From: Pleurodeles waltl
Lineage: Eukaryota; Chordata; Amphibia; Caudata; Salamandridae
DNA length: 64,000 nucleotides
NCBI RefSeq assembly: GCF_031143425.1
Contig: NC_090437.1
Coordinates: 1,175,618,863 to 1,175,682,862, forward strand
Direction of reading: 5' to 3'
Both the position numbers and the translations under genes were made by a program. Position 1 is the first letter of the stretch, and every line of letters begins with the position of its first letter. The notes under the pieces are model-generated. The model saw only the letters and a list, made by a program, of their open reading frames with translations. It was not told the origin of the DNA and did no database searches. Below are positions 10,675 to 22,863 of the stretch, piece after piece.

Positions 10675-12577
10675 ACCACCTCAACAGGCCAGGGGGTGGC
10701 ATTGCCATCCTACAATGGGACACCATCAAAGTCACCACCAGCTCCCAAGACACTACTGACAACACAGAACACATGCACTTCCTAATCCACATTAACAACA
10801 ACTCCACCCTCAGAGGTACACTAATCTACAGACCGCCAGGACCACGCCCCGCCTTCTGCAACACCATCGCCAACACCATCAGCTTGCACGCCCTCACCTC
10901 CACAGACTACATACTCCTCGGTGATTTCAACTTTCACTTGGAGAACCTACAAGACCACAACTCATCATCCCTCATAGACAACCTCGGGCTCAAACAACTA
11001 GTCACTGCACCCACCCACTCAGCAGGACACACGCTCAATGCAATTTTCACCTCAAGCCAACACATAGCCTACACCCACACCACCAAACTCCTCTGGACTG
11101 ACCACCACTGCGTCCACTTCTCCTTCGCCAAACCCCCCACACACCACCATCAACACACCACACCCTACCGCATGTGGGACAAGATCCCCACAGAACGCCT
11201 GAACTCCCAACTGGCTCACAACCCCCCCCCCACACCAACGACCCCAACGCAGGAGCCCACAACCTCTCAAAATGGATCACCACCTGCGCAGACACACTAG
11301 CCCCCCTCAGAAAACTCATCGCCACCCGCAACATCAAGAACGCCCCATGGTTCACCCCCGAACTCCAAGACTCCAAGCGCAAATGCCGCCAAGCAGAGAA
11401 AATATGGCGACAAGAACCCTCCACAACCAACTTCTCCACCCTCAAAGCCACCATTCGAACCCATCACCAACTCATACGCACCGCCAAAAGAGACCACTAC
11501 AAGACACACCTTGACAACAACGCTCAAAACAGCAAAGAACTCTTCACCATCATTAATGAACTAGCCAAACCCAAAGCCAGCAACATAGACCCTTCACACA
11601 CACAGCCCCTATGTGACGCCCTCTCCAACCACTTCCACCACAAAATCCTGGACATCCACAACAGCTTCATACCACACCCACCCACCACACACACCCGTCA
11701 CTCACCCAACTCAACCCCCACTTCTGACCCCCTCACCATACTCACAACCTGGGCACCCACCACACAAGAAGAAACCAAAAAAACCATGAACTCCATCCGC
11801 TCCGGATCCCCCTCTGACCCCTGCCCACATCACATCTACAACAAAGCCAGCCCAACCATCGCCCCCATACTCCGCGACATAATCAACTCCTCCTTCGACG
11901 ACGCCACCTACCCAGACCCCTGGAAGCACGCGGAAATCACCGCTCTCCTAAAAAAAACTAAAGTCGACTCAGAGATCCTCTCCAACTATCGCCCCATCTC
12001 CCTCCTCCCCTTCCCTGCCAAGGTCGCCAAGAAACTAGTCAACACCCGCCTATCCCACTACCTCAAAGAAAACAACACTCTTGACCCCTCACAATCCGGG
12101 TTCCGCAAGAACCACAGCACGGAAACCGCCCTCATCGCATGCACTGTGACATTAGGACTAAAGTCGACAAAGGCGAGACCATCGCACTCATCCTTCTAGA
12201 CCTCTCGGCAGCCTTTGACACTGTCTGCCACCACACACTACGCACACGCCTCCACAACATAGGAATTCGCCACAAAGCCTTAGACTGGCTCACCTCCTTC
12301 CTCACTGACCGGACCAAGAGAGTCCGCCTCCCACCATCCCATTCCACCACCACCAAGTTTATCTGCGGAGTCCCCCAAGGGTCCTCTCTCAGCCCCACAC
12401 TCTTCAACATTTACATAATCCCCCTAGGCAACATCCTCCGATCACACGGAATCACTATCCTCTCCTACGCAGATGACACCCAACTCATCCTCTCCCTCAC
12501 CCGCAACCCCACCACCGCCAAAACCAACCTACACGCACCTCTCCTTGACACCGCCAACTGGATGACAACTAACCACC
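10675..12577 (+). pseudogene. L2/CR1-type LINE, endonuclease and RT (first part)
   Basis: A 5'-truncated LINE inserted in the Gypsy A LTR. The end of the endonuclease domain is visible: GGGIAI, then LLGDFNFHLE near 10,915, then TDHHCVHFSF near 11,095. The RT region follows: LSNYRPISLLPF, SGFRKNHSTETAL, LDLSAAFDTV, GVPQGSSLSP and SYADDTQL (12,463-12,486). A one-base frame change at about 12,140-12,160 separates the first RT blocks from the rest. The AAFDTV and YADDTQL style fits the L2/CR1 assemblage. The frame is cut at 12,577 by Gypsy B and resumes at 30,823 in the same codon context. Confidence 0.85.
12573..12577. repeat. Target-site duplication of Gypsy B, left
   Basis: CCACC here and at 30,818-30,822. 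Joining the LINE across one copy gives an uninterrupted NHLKLNSN reading, so the 5-bp duplication is well supported. Confidence 0.92.
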
Positions 12578-15573
12578 TGTAGGAAAGTACCATCTTGCCT
12601 GGCATGTTACCCCCATTTTTCACTGTATATATGTTGTTTTAGTTGTATGTGTCACTGGGACCCTGTCATCCAGGGCCCCAGTGCTCATAAGTGTGCCTGA
12701 ATGTGTTACCTGTGTAGTGACTAACTGTCTCACTGAGGCTCTGCTAATCAGAACCTCAGTGGTTATGCTCTCTCATTTCTTTCCAAATTGTCACTAACAG
12801 GCTAGTGACCAATTTTACCAATTTACATTGGCTTACTGGAACACCCTTATAATTCCCTAGTATATGGTACTGAGGTACCCAGGGTATTGGGGTTCCAGGA
12901 GATCCCTATGGGCTGCAGCATTCCTTTTGCCACCCATAGGGAGCTCTGACAATTCTTACACAGGCCTGCCACTGCAGCCTGAGTGAAATAACGTCCACGT
13001 TATTTCACAGCCATTTTACACTGCACTTAAGTAACTTATAAGTCACCTATATGTCTAACCTTTACCTGGTAAAGGTTAGGTGCAAAGTTACTTAGTGTGA
13101 GGGCACCCTGGCACTAGCCAAGGTGCCCCCACATTGTTCAGGGCCAATTCCCCGGACTTTGTGAGTGCGGGGACACCATTACACGCGTGCACTACATATA
13201 GGTCACTACCTATATGTAGCTTCACAATGGTAACTCCGAATATGGCCATGTAACATGTCTATGATCATGGAATTGCCCCCTCTATGCCATCCTGGCATAG
13301 TTGGCACAATCCCATGATCCCAGTGGTCTGTAGCACAGACCCTGGGACTGCCAAACTGCCTTTCCTGGGGTTTCACTGCAGCTGCTGCTGCTGCCAACCC
13401 CTCAGACAGGCTTCTGACCTCCTGGGGTCCAGCCATGCCTGGCCCAGGATGGCAGAACAAAGGACTTCCTCTGAGAGAGGGTGTTACACCCTCTCCCTTT
13501 GGAAAATGGTGTGAAGGCAGGGGAGGAGTAGCCTCCCCCAGAATCTGGAAATGCTTTCATGGGCACATTTGGTGCCCATTTCTGCATAAGCCAGTCTACA
13601 CCGGTTCAGGGACCCCTTAGCCCTGCTCTGGCGCGAAACTGGACAAAGGAAAGGGGAGTGACCACTCCCCTGACCTGTACCTCCCCTGGGAGGTGCCCAG
13701 AGCTCCTCCAGTGTGCTCCAGATCTCTGCCATCTTGGAAACAGAGGTGCTGCTGGCACACTGGACTGCTCTGAGTGGCCAGTGCCACCAGGTGACGTCAG
13801 AGACTCCTTCTGATAGGCTCCTTCAGGTGTTACTAGCCTATCCTCTCTCCTAGGTAGCCAAACCCTCTTTTCTGGCTATTTAGGGTCTCTGTCTCTGGGG
13901 AAACTTTAGATAACGAATGCAAGAGCTCCTCCGAGTTCCTCTGCATCTCTCTCTTCACCTTCTGCCAAGGAATCGACTGCGGACCGCGCTGGAAGCCTGC
14001 AAAACTGCAACATAGTAGCAAAGACGACTACTGCAACTCTGTAACGCTGATCCTGCCGCCTTCTCGACTGTTTTCCTGGTGGTGCATGCTGTGGGGGTAG
14101 TCTGCCTCCTCTCTGCACTAGAAGCTCCGAAGAAATCTCCCGTGGGTCGACGGAATCGTCCCCCTGCAACCGCAGGCACCAAAGAACTGCTTCACTGGTC
14201 CCCTGGTTCTCCTCTCAGCACGACGAGCGAGGTCCCTTGAATCCAGCAACTCTGTCCAAGTGACTCCCACAGTCCAGTGACTCTTCAGTCCAAGTTTGGT
14301 GGAGGTAAGTCCTTGCCTCCCCACGCCAGACTGCATTGCTGGGAACCGCGACTTTTGCAGCTACTCCGGCCTCCGTGCACTTCCGGCGGAAATCCTTTGT
14401 GCACAGTCCAGCCTGGGTCCACGGCACTCTAACCTGCATTGCACGACCTCCTAAGTTGTTCTCTGGCGACGTGGGACTCCTTTGTGCGACTTCGGGTGAG
14501 CACCATTTCACGCATCCTTGTAGTGCCTGTTTCTGGCACTTCTCTGGGTGCTACCTGCTGCTGAGAGGGCTCCTTGTCTTGCTCGATGTCCCCTCTGTCT
14601 CCTGACGCAATTTGCGACATCCTGGTCCCTCCTGGGCCACAGCAGCGTCCACAAACCCTAACCGCACGATTTGCAGCTAGCAAGGATTGTTGGCGGTCTT
14701 TTGGCGGGAAAACACTTCTGCATGACTCTCTACGGCGTGAGGGATCCGTCCTTCAAAGGGGAAGTCTCTAGCCCTTGTTGTTCCTGCAGAAACCTAAGCT
14801 TCTACAGTCCAGTAGTAGCTTCTTTGCACCCGCAGCTGGCATTTCCTGGGCATCTGCCCATCTCCGACTTGCTTGTGACTTTTGGACTTGGTCCCCTTGT
14901 TCCACAGGTACCCTCGACTGGAAATCCATCGTTGTTGCATTGCTGGTTTGTGTCTTTCCTGCAGAATTCCCCTATCACGACTTCTATGTCCTTTGGGGAA
15001 CTTTAGTGCACTTTGCACTCACTTTTCAGGGTCTTGGGGTGGGCTATTTTTCTAACCCTTACTATTTTCTAATAGTCCCAGCGACCCTCTACAAGGTCAC
15101 ATAGGTTTGGGGTCCATTCGTGGTTCGTATTCTACTTTTGGAGTATATGGTTTGTGTTGCCCCTATCCCTATGTGTCCCCATTGCATCCTATTGTAACTA
15201 TACATTGTTTGCACTGTTTTCTAAGACTATACTGCATATTTTTGGTATTGTGTATATATATCTTGTGTATATTTCCTATCCTCTCACTGAGGGTACACTC
15301 TGAGATACTTTGGCATATTGTCATAAAAATAAAGTACCTTTATTTTTAGTATAACTGTGTATTGTGTTTTCTTATGATATTGTGCATATGACACTAAGTG
15401 GTACTGTAGGAGCTTCACTCGTCTCCTAGTTCAGCCTAAGCTGCTCTGCTAAGCTACCATTATCTATCAGCCTATGCTGCTAGACACCCTATACACTAAT
15501 AAGGGATAACTGGGCCTGGTGCAAGGTGCAAGTACCCCTAGGTACTCACTACAAGCCAGTCCAGCCTCCTACA
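12578..15573 (+). repeat. Gypsy B 5' LTR (LTR1)
   Basis: A 2,996-bp LTR with ends TGTAGG and CCTACA. A poly(A) signal AATAAA lies at 15,328-15,333. No open frame inside it carries a recognised domain. It differs from LTR3 (27,822-30,817, same length) by about 43 substitutions in my eye count, roughly 1.4 percent, and shows no difference I noticed from LTR2. It is long for a Ty3/Gypsy element. Confidence 0.93.
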
Positions 15574-15592
15574 TTGGAAGCAGCGACGGGAT
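15574..15592 (+). other. Probable primer-binding site of Gypsy B (left copy)
   Basis: TTGGAAGCAGCGACGGG directly follows the LTR end; the duplicate is at 22,594-22,612. The tRNA is not identified. The leader then runs through an AT-rich, TTTCT-rich stretch to the gag ATG at 15,844. Confidence 0.5.
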
Positions 15593-15843
15593 AAGTGGTT
15601 TGAGATTACTTACCACTCTTGTCATTGTACTTTTCATAAGAGAAAAATATACAAAACAAGTTCAGTGTATATACACATAACCAAAAAGTTTTGCATTTCC
15701 TCTTTTCACTCTTTTCTAAGTGCTGAAAAGTACTTCTAACTTTCTAAAAAGTTCTAAAAAGTTTAAAAAGTTTTTTTCTCTGTCTTTCTAAAAGCTCTGA
15801 CAAACTTTTTTCTCTTTTTCTATCACTTTAACTCTCTCTAAAA

Positions 15844-17691
15844 ATGTCTGGCACAGGCCAAAATGTTGATCTGTCCAAACTTGCATATGATCACCTTAGC
15901 TGGAAAGGAGCAAGGAGACTCTGCATAGAGAGAGGTTTGAGTGTAGGGAAGAATCCTTCCTTGGAATTGTTACTTAACATGCTTAGAGAACAAGATAAGG
16001 CTAAAAGTGCCCCATCTGTTGAAAAAGTAGCTAATGGTTCCCAATCTGATTCAGGGACTCCCCCAGGAAAAGATTCAGGAAAGAAACTTTCTAGCCTGCC
16101 CATTACTAGACAGTTTAGCATAGTTGGTACTGAGGTGGAGTCACATCATACAGATGGTGTGCTCTCACATTACACTGTCAGCCAAGCTGTTAGGGTGCCC
16201 TCTGTAAGGGACAGGTCTCCTTCTGTCCATTCTCATCATACTTCTGTATCTAGAAATGTCCCTCCCACCAATCCTGATGACAGAATGTTAGAAAGGGAAC
16301 TCAATAAGTTGAGGGTGGAACAAACCAGACTGAAGCTTAAAAAGCAACAGCTGGATTTGGATAGACAGTCTTTAGAACTAGAGAAGGAAAGACAGAAGTT
16401 GGGTTTTGAAACCCATGGTGGGAGCAGCAGTATTCCCCATAGTCATCCTGCAAAAGAGCATGATTCCAGGAATCTGCATAAGATAGTTCCCCCTTATAAG
16501 GAGGGGGATGACATTAACAAGTGGTTTGCTGCACTTGAGAGGGCCTGTGTTGTACAGGATGTCCCTCAAAGGCAGTGGGCTGCTATCCTATGGCTATCAT
16601 TTAGTGGAAAAGGTAGGGATAGGCTCCTTACTGTGAAAGAAAATGAAGCTAATGATTACAAAGTTCTTAAGAATGCACTCCTGGATGGTTATGGCTTAAC
16701 CACTGAACAATACAGGATAAAGTTCAGAGAGACCAAAAAGGAGTCTTCACAAGACTGGGTTGATTTCATTGGCCATTCAGTGAAGGCCTTGGAGGGGTGG
16801 TTACATGGCAGTAAAGTTACTGATTATGACAGCCTGTATAACTTGATCCTGAGAGAGCATATTCTTAATAATTGTGTGTCTGATTTGTTGCACCAGTACT
16901 TGGTGGACTCTGATCTGACCTCTCCCCAAGAATTGGGAAAGAAGGCAGACAAATGGGTCAGAACAAGGGTGAACAGAAAAGTTCATACAGGGGGTGACAA
17001 AGATGGCAAGAAGAAGGATGGTAAGTCTTCTGACAAGGGTGGGGACAAATCTAAAAATGAGTCTTCATCAGGCCCACAAAAACACTCTGGTGGGGGTGGT
17101 GGGCCCAAATCCTCTTCTAATCAAAACAAGGAAAAGAAACCATGGTGCTATTTATGTAAAATAAAAGGCCATTGGACAACAGATCCCAGTTGTCCAAAGA
17201 AAAGCACCAAGCCTCCTACCACTACAACCCCTACTGCTACACCTAGTGTCCCTACTAATAGCAGTGGTGGTGGGAGAAAACCTACTAATAGCCAATCCAA
17301 GGGAGTAGCTGGGCTCACTATTGGTAACTTAGTTGGGGTTGGTCTTGTTAGGGAGACCACAGAGGCTATATTAGTCTCTGAGGGGGCTATTGATTTAGCC
17401 ACCTTAGTTGCTTGTCCCCTTAATATGGATAAGTACAAGCAGCTACCCCTAATAAATGGTGTTGAGGTTCAGGCCTACAGGGACACTGGAGCCAGTGTGA
17501 CTATGGTCATAGAGATTGTGGTCCACCCTGAACAACACCTACTTGGTCACCAGTACCAAGTAACCGATGCTCACAACAACACACTTAGCCACCCCATGGC
17601 TGTTGTAAATCTCAACTGGGGGGGGGGTTACTGGTCCAAAGAAAGTTGTGGTAGCCACAGATTTACCTGTAGACTGTCTACTAGGAAATGA
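15844..17691 (+). CDS. Gypsy B gag-protease, left copy (615 aa)
   Basis: The longest intact frame in the window, starting at the first ATG after the leader. In order: a SAP-like segment (about residues 5-55, RRLCIERGLSVGKN); a Lys/Glu coiled coil (about 150-190); a SCAN-like core (about 225-380, with LTTEQYRIKFRE and DYDSLYNLILREHIL); a Lys/Ser-rich linker; a zinc knuckle CYLCKIKGHWTTDPSC (C-X2-C-X4-H-X6-C, wider than the usual C-X4-H-X4-C end); and a protease box RDTGASVTMV (about 545). After a ten-G run (about 17,618-17,627) the frame goes out of register and ends. The +1 frame carries the second protease box CLLGND, so gag-protease-spacer was probably one frame originally. The product would form particles and bind RNA. 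Confidence 0.85.
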   Translation: MSGTGQNVDLSKLAYDHLSWKGARRLCIERGLSVGKNPSLELLLNMLREQDKAKSAPSVEKVANGSQSDSGTPPGKDSGKKLSSLPITRQFSIVGTEVESHHTDGVLSHYTVSQAVRVPSVRDRSPSVHSHHTSVSRNVPPTNPDDRMLERELNKLRVEQTRLKLKKQQLDLDRQSLELEKERQKLGFETHGGSSSIPHSHPAKEHDSRNLHKIVPPYKEGDDINKWFAALERACVVQDVPQRQWAAILWLSFSGKGRDRLLTVKENEANDYKVLKNALLDGYGLTTEQYRIKFRETKKESSQDWVDFIGHSVKALEGWLHGSKVTDYDSLYNLILREHILNNCVSDLLHQYLVDSDLTSPQELGKKADKWVRTRVNRKVHTGGDKDGKKKDGKSSDKGGDKSKNESSSGPQKHSGGGGGPKSSSNQNKEKKPWCYLCKIKGHWTTDPSCPKKSTKPPTTTTPTATPSVPTNSSGGGRKPTNSQSKGVAGLTIGNLVGVGLVRETTEAILVSEGAIDLATLVACPLNMDKYKQLPLINGVEVQAYRDTGASVTMVIEIVVHPEQHLLGHQYQVTDAHNNTLSHPMAVVNLNWGGGYWSKESCGSHRFTCRLSTRK

Positions 17692-18162
17692 TTTGGAGAC
17701 ATCAGCTTGGTCAGATGTGGAGTTAGAGGCCCATGCAGCAATGCTGGGCATATTTTTGCTTTAACCAGGGCTCAGGCCAAAAAGCAAAAAGGACAGGGAA
17801 GCTTGGATCCTGGAACAATGGACCAAGTGCTCCCTAAAGCTAGGGCTAGTAGAAGTAAAACACTTCCTACTATCCCTCCCTCTACAGTGGATTCTACTTC
17901 TGAGGAAGAAGAATTTCCACCCTGTGCAGAACCTACACCAGAGGAGCTGGAAGCAGACACTGCTGAGCTTTTGGATGAAGGGGGGCCCGCCAGGGAGGAG
18001 CTGAGTGTGGCACAGCAAACCTGTCCCACACTAGAGGGTCTAAGACAGCAAGCTGTCAAACAGGCTAATGGGGATGTCAGTGACTCTCACAGAGTTTCTG
18101 GGAAGACAACCTCTTGTACACTGAAGCAAGGGATCCTAAACCTGGAACTGCCAGGAGGTTAG
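17692..18162 (+). pseudogene. Gypsy B protease end and PR-IN spacer, left copy
   Basis: This continues the protease in the frame after the G run (CLLGND just before 17,690). It is followed by an acidic spacer with CPTLEGLRQQAV and SDSHRV, matching 6,435-6,800 of Gypsy A. A one-base loss near 18,098 throws the frame before integrase. Function of the spacer is unknown. Confidence 0.65.
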
Positions 18163-19254
18163 TGATTCCTCAGGAGTACAGAAAGTTCCTCCTAACTCTA
18201 GCCCACGACATTCCCCTAGCTGGACATCTGGGGCAAATGAAAACTTGGGACAGGCTTGTTCCCCTGTTTCATTGGCCTAGGATGTCTGAGGACACAAAGG
18301 AATTTTGTAAGTCCTGTGAAACCTGTCAAGCCAGCGGCAAGACAGGTGGCACTCCAAAGGCACCCCTTATTCTACTGCCTATGGTTGGAGTTCCCTTTGA
18401 AAGGGTAGGGGTTGACATAGTTGGCCCCCTTGACCCCCCTACTGCTTCAGGCAATAGGTTTATCTTGGTGGTAGTGGACCATGCCACAAGATATCCTGAA
18501 GCAATTCCTTTAAGGACCACTACAGCACCTGCAGTGGCAAAGGCCCTCCTGGGAATATTTTCCAGGGTGGGCTTCCCAAAGGAAGTAGTATCAGACAGGG
18601 GAAGCAATTTCATGTCTGCTTACTTAAAGGCCATGTGAAAGGAGTGTGGTGTGACTTACAAGTTCACTACACCCTATCATCCACAAACAAATGGACTGGT
18701 GGAGAGATTTAACAAAACTCTCAAAGGCATGATTATGGGTCTCCCTGAAAAACTCCGCAGGAGATGGGATATCCTGTTACCATACCTCCTTTTTGCCTAC
18801 AGGGAGGTACCCCAGAAAGGAGTGGGCTTCAGCCCCTTTGAACTCCTCTTTGGTCACCCTGTTAGGGGTCCACTAACACTTGTCAAGGAGGGTTGGGAAC
18901 AACCTTTAAAAGCTCCAAAGCAAGATATTGTGGATTATGTACTTGGCCTCAGATCAAGGATGGCTGAGTATATGAAAAAGGCCAGTAAAAACCTTCAGGC
19001 CAGCCAAGAGCTCCAAAAGCAATGGCCTGACCAGAAGGCTGTTTTGGTTCAGTACAAACCAGGGCAGAAAGAGTGGGTCTTGGAGCCTGTGGCCCCAAGA
19101 GCACTCCAAGATAAATGGAGTGGACCCCACACAATTGTTGAGAAAAAGGGTGAAGTCACCTATTTAGTTGACTTAGGCACTGCCAGGAGTCCCCTTAGGG
19201 TGCTCCATGTCAACCGCCTGAAACCCTACTATGACAGGGCTGATCTTACCCTGC
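18114..19254 (+). pseudogene. Gypsy B integrase, left copy (stop, then cut by the duplication)
   Basis: The zinc region HDIPLAGH and CKSCETC, the core VGVDIVGPLD, VVSDRGSNF and NGLVERFNKTLK, and the C-terminal KWSGPHTIVEK and VLHVNRLKPYYDR blocks are all present. A TGA at 18,636-18,638 interrupts the core where Gypsy A has Trp. The sequence ends at 19,254 at the duplication joint, so this copy has no RT or RNase H. Confidence 0.85.
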
Positions 19255-19271
19255 CCTACCCTTACCCTTAC
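19255..19271. other. 17-bp filler at the duplication junction
   Basis: CCTACCCTTACCCTTAC joins the Gypsy B integrase end to LINE sequence. It belongs to neither flank and looks like iterated copying of the adjacent CTTACCCTG, as in templated fillers at end-joining or template-switch junctions. Confidence 0.8.
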
Positions 19272-19597
19272 CCACAACATAGGAATTCGCCACAAAGCCT
19301 TAGACTGGCTCACCTCCTTCCTCACTGACCGGACCAAGAGAGTCCGCCTCCCACCATCCCATTCCACCACCACCAAGTTTATCTGCGGAGTCCCCCAAGG
19401 GTCCTCTCTCAGCCCCACACTCTTCAACATTTACATAATCCCCCTAGGCAACATCCTCCGATCACACGGAATCACTATCCTCTCCTACGCAGATGACACC
19501 CAACTCATCCTCTCCCTCACCCGCAACCCCACCACCGCCAAAACCAACCTACACGCACCTCTCCTTGACACCGCCAACTGGATGACAACTAACCACC
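19272..19597 (+). pseudogene. Duplicated fragment of the LINE RT
   Basis: A copy of 12,252-12,577, carrying the GVPQGSSLSP and SYADDTQL boxes. It is present only because the tandem duplication included part of the LINE next to LTR1; it is not a separate LINE insertion. A CCACC preceding LTR2 is likewise a copy of the original target duplication. Confidence 0.93.
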
Positions 19598-22593
19598 TGT
19601 AGGAAAGTACCATCTTGCCTGGCATGTTACCCCCATTTTTCACTGTATATATGTTGTTTTAGTTGTATGTGTCACTGGGACCCTGTCATCCAGGGCCCCA
19701 GTGCTCATAAGTGTGCCTGAATGTGTTACCTGTGTAGTGACTAACTGTCTCACTGAGGCTCTGCTAATCAGAACCTCAGTGGTTATGCTCTCTCATTTCT
19801 TTCCAAATTGTCACTAACAGGCTAGTGACCAATTTTACCAATTTACATTGGCTTACTGGAACACCCTTATAATTCCCTAGTATATGGTACTGAGGTACCC
19901 AGGGTATTGGGGTTCCAGGAGATCCCTATGGGCTGCAGCATTCCTTTTGCCACCCATAGGGAGCTCTGACAATTCTTACACAGGCCTGCCACTGCAGCCT
20001 GAGTGAAATAACGTCCACGTTATTTCACAGCCATTTTACACTGCACTTAAGTAACTTATAAGTCACCTATATGTCTAACCTTTACCTGGTAAAGGTTAGG
20101 TGCAAAGTTACTTAGTGTGAGGGCACCCTGGCACTAGCCAAGGTGCCCCCACATTGTTCAGGGCCAATTCCCCGGACTTTGTGAGTGCGGGGACACCATT
20201 ACACGCGTGCACTACATATAGGTCACTACCTATATGTAGCTTCACAATGGTAACTCCGAATATGGCCATGTAACATGTCTATGATCATGGAATTGCCCCC
20301 TCTATGCCATCCTGGCATAGTTGGCACAATCCCATGATCCCAGTGGTCTGTAGCACAGACCCTGGGACTGCCAAACTGCCTTTCCTGGGGTTTCACTGCA
20401 GCTGCTGCTGCTGCCAACCCCTCAGACAGGCTTCTGACCTCCTGGGGTCCAGCCATGCCTGGCCCAGGATGGCAGAACAAAGGACTTCCTCTGAGAGAGG
20501 GTGTTACACCCTCTCCCTTTGGAAAATGGTGTGAAGGCAGGGGAGGAGTAGCCTCCCCCAGAATCTGGAAATGCTTTCATGGGCACATTTGGTGCCCATT
20601 TCTGCATAAGCCAGTCTACACCGGTTCAGGGACCCCTTAGCCCTGCTCTGGCGCGAAACTGGACAAAGGAAAGGGGAGTGACCACTCCCCTGACCTGTAC
20701 CTCCCCTGGGAGGTGCCCAGAGCTCCTCCAGTGTGCTCCAGATCTCTGCCATCTTGGAAACAGAGGTGCTGCTGGCACACTGGACTGCTCTGAGTGGCCA
20801 GTGCCACCAGGTGACGTCAGAGACTCCTTCTGATAGGCTCCTTCAGGTGTTACTAGCCTATCCTCTCTCCTAGGTAGCCAAACCCTCTTTTCTGGCTATT
20901 TAGGGTCTCTGTCTCTGGGGAAACTTTAGATAACGAATGCAAGAGCTCCTCCGAGTTCCTCTGCATCTCTCTCTTCACCTTCTGCCAAGGAATCGACTGC
21001 GGACCGCGCTGGAAGCCTGCAAAACTGCAACATAGTAGCAAAGACGACTACTGCAACTCTGTAACGCTGATCCTGCCGCCTTCTCGACTGTTTTCCTGGT
21101 GGTGCATGCTGTGGGGGTAGTCTGCCTCCTCTCTGCACTAGAAGCTCCGAAGAAATCTCCCGTGGGTCGACGGAATCGTCCCCCTGCAACCGCAGGCACC
21201 AAAGAACTGCTTCACTGGTCCCCTGGTTCTCCTCTCAGCACGACGAGCGAGGTCCCTTGAATCCAGCAACTCTGTCCAAGTGACTCCCACAGTCCAGTGA
21301 CTCTTCAGTCCAAGTTTGGTGGAGGTAAGTCCTTGCCTCCCCACGCCAGACTGCATTGCTGGGAACCGCGACTTTTGCAGCTACTCCGGCCTCCGTGCAC
21401 TTCCGGCGGAAATCCTTTGTGCACAGTCCAGCCTGGGTCCACGGCACTCTAACCTGCATTGCACGACCTCCTAAGTTGTTCTCTGGCGACGTGGGACTCC
21501 TTTGTGCGACTTCGGGTGAGCACCATTTCACGCATCCTTGTAGTGCCTGTTTCTGGCACTTCTCTGGGTGCTACCTGCTGCTGAGAGGGCTCCTTGTCTT
21601 GCTCGATGTCCCCTCTGTCTCCTGACGCAATTTGCGACATCCTGGTCCCTCCTGGGCCACAGCAGCGTCCACAAACCCTAACCGCACGATTTGCAGCTAG
21701 CAAGGATTGTTGGCGGTCTTTTGGCGGGAAAACACTTCTGCATGACTCTCTACGGCGTGAGGGATCCGTCCTTCAAAGGGGAAGTCTCTAGCCCTTGTTG
21801 TTCCTGCAGAAACCTAAGCTTCTACAGTCCAGTAGTAGCTTCTTTGCACCCGCAGCTGGCATTTCCTGGGCATCTGCCCATCTCCGACTTGCTTGTGACT
21901 TTTGGACTTGGTCCCCTTGTTCCACAGGTACCCTCGACTGGAAATCCATCGTTGTTGCATTGCTGGTTTGTGTCTTTCCTGCAGAATTCCCCTATCACGA
22001 CTTCTATGTCCTTTGGGGAACTTTAGTGCACTTTGCACTCACTTTTCAGGGTCTTGGGGTGGGCTATTTTTCTAACCCTTACTATTTTCTAATAGTCCCA
22101 GCGACCCTCTACAAGGTCACATAGGTTTGGGGTCCATTCGTGGTTCGTATTCTACTTTTGGAGTATATGGTTTGTGTTGCCCCTATCCCTATGTGTCCCC
22201 ATTGCATCCTATTGTAACTATACATTGTTTGCACTGTTTTCTAAGACTATACTGCATATTTTTGGTATTGTGTATATATATCTTGTGTATATTTCCTATC
22301 CTCTCACTGAGGGTACACTCTGAGATACTTTGGCATATTGTCATAAAAATAAAGTACCTTTATTTTTAGTATAACTGTGTATTGTGTTTTCTTATGATAT
22401 TGTGCATATGACACTAAGTGGTACTGTAGGAGCTTCACTCGTCTCCTAGTTCAGCCTAAGCTGCTCTGCTAAGCTACCATTATCTATCAGCCTATGCTGC
22501 TAGACACCCTATACACTAATAAGGGATAACTGGGCCTGGTGCAAGGTGCAAGTACCCCTAGGTACTCACTACAAGCCAGTCCAGCCTCCTACA
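19598..22593 (+). repeat. Gypsy B LTR2 (duplicate of LTR1)
   Basis: 2,996 bp, identical to LTR1 as far as I compared and different from LTR3 at the same sites as LTR1. It is therefore a copy of LTR1 made by the tandem duplication rather than by reverse transcription. Confidence 0.93.
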
Positions 22594-22863
22594 TTGGAAG
22601 CAGCGACGGGATAAGTGGTTTGAGATTACTTACCACTCTTGTCATTGTACTTTTCATAAGAGAAAAATATACAAAACAAGTTCAGTGTATATACACATAA
22701 CCAAAAAGTTTTGCATTTCCTCTTTTCACTCTTTTCTAAGTGCTGAAAAGTACTTCTAACTTTCTAAAAAGTTCTAAAAAGTTTAAAAAGTTTTTTTCTC
22801 TGTCTTTCTAAAAGCTCTGACAAACTTTTTTCTCTTTTTCTATCACTTTAACTCTCTCTAAAA

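Larger units (their letters stand above)
12252..19254 (+). repeat. Tandem duplication, left copy (7,003 bp)
   Basis: The segment runs from within the LINE RT through LTR1, gag and integrase of Gypsy B. It is repeated at 19,272-26,274 at an offset of exactly 7,020 bp. The only difference I noticed is G at 16,375 versus C at 23,395. The right limit is the base after which the copies diverge (CTGC then CCTACC here, CTGC then TCATGG there). Confidence 0.95.

Noticed and set aside
12578..15573. Many 60-110-codon frames inside the Gypsy B LTR, repeated in all three copies
   Set aside because: They occur on both strands, overlap heavily, have no recognisable motif and are interrupted at different places in LTR3; treated as chance frames in a long LTR.
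19255..19271. Telomere-like repeats at the duplication joint
   Set aside because: The filler is built from CCCTTA, not the vertebrate CCCTAA, is only 17 bp, and can be explained by copying adjacent CTTACCC.
19272..19597. An independent second LINE insertion
   Set aside because: It is base-for-base the start of the 7-kb duplicated unit, with the same neighbours, so it is part of the duplication.
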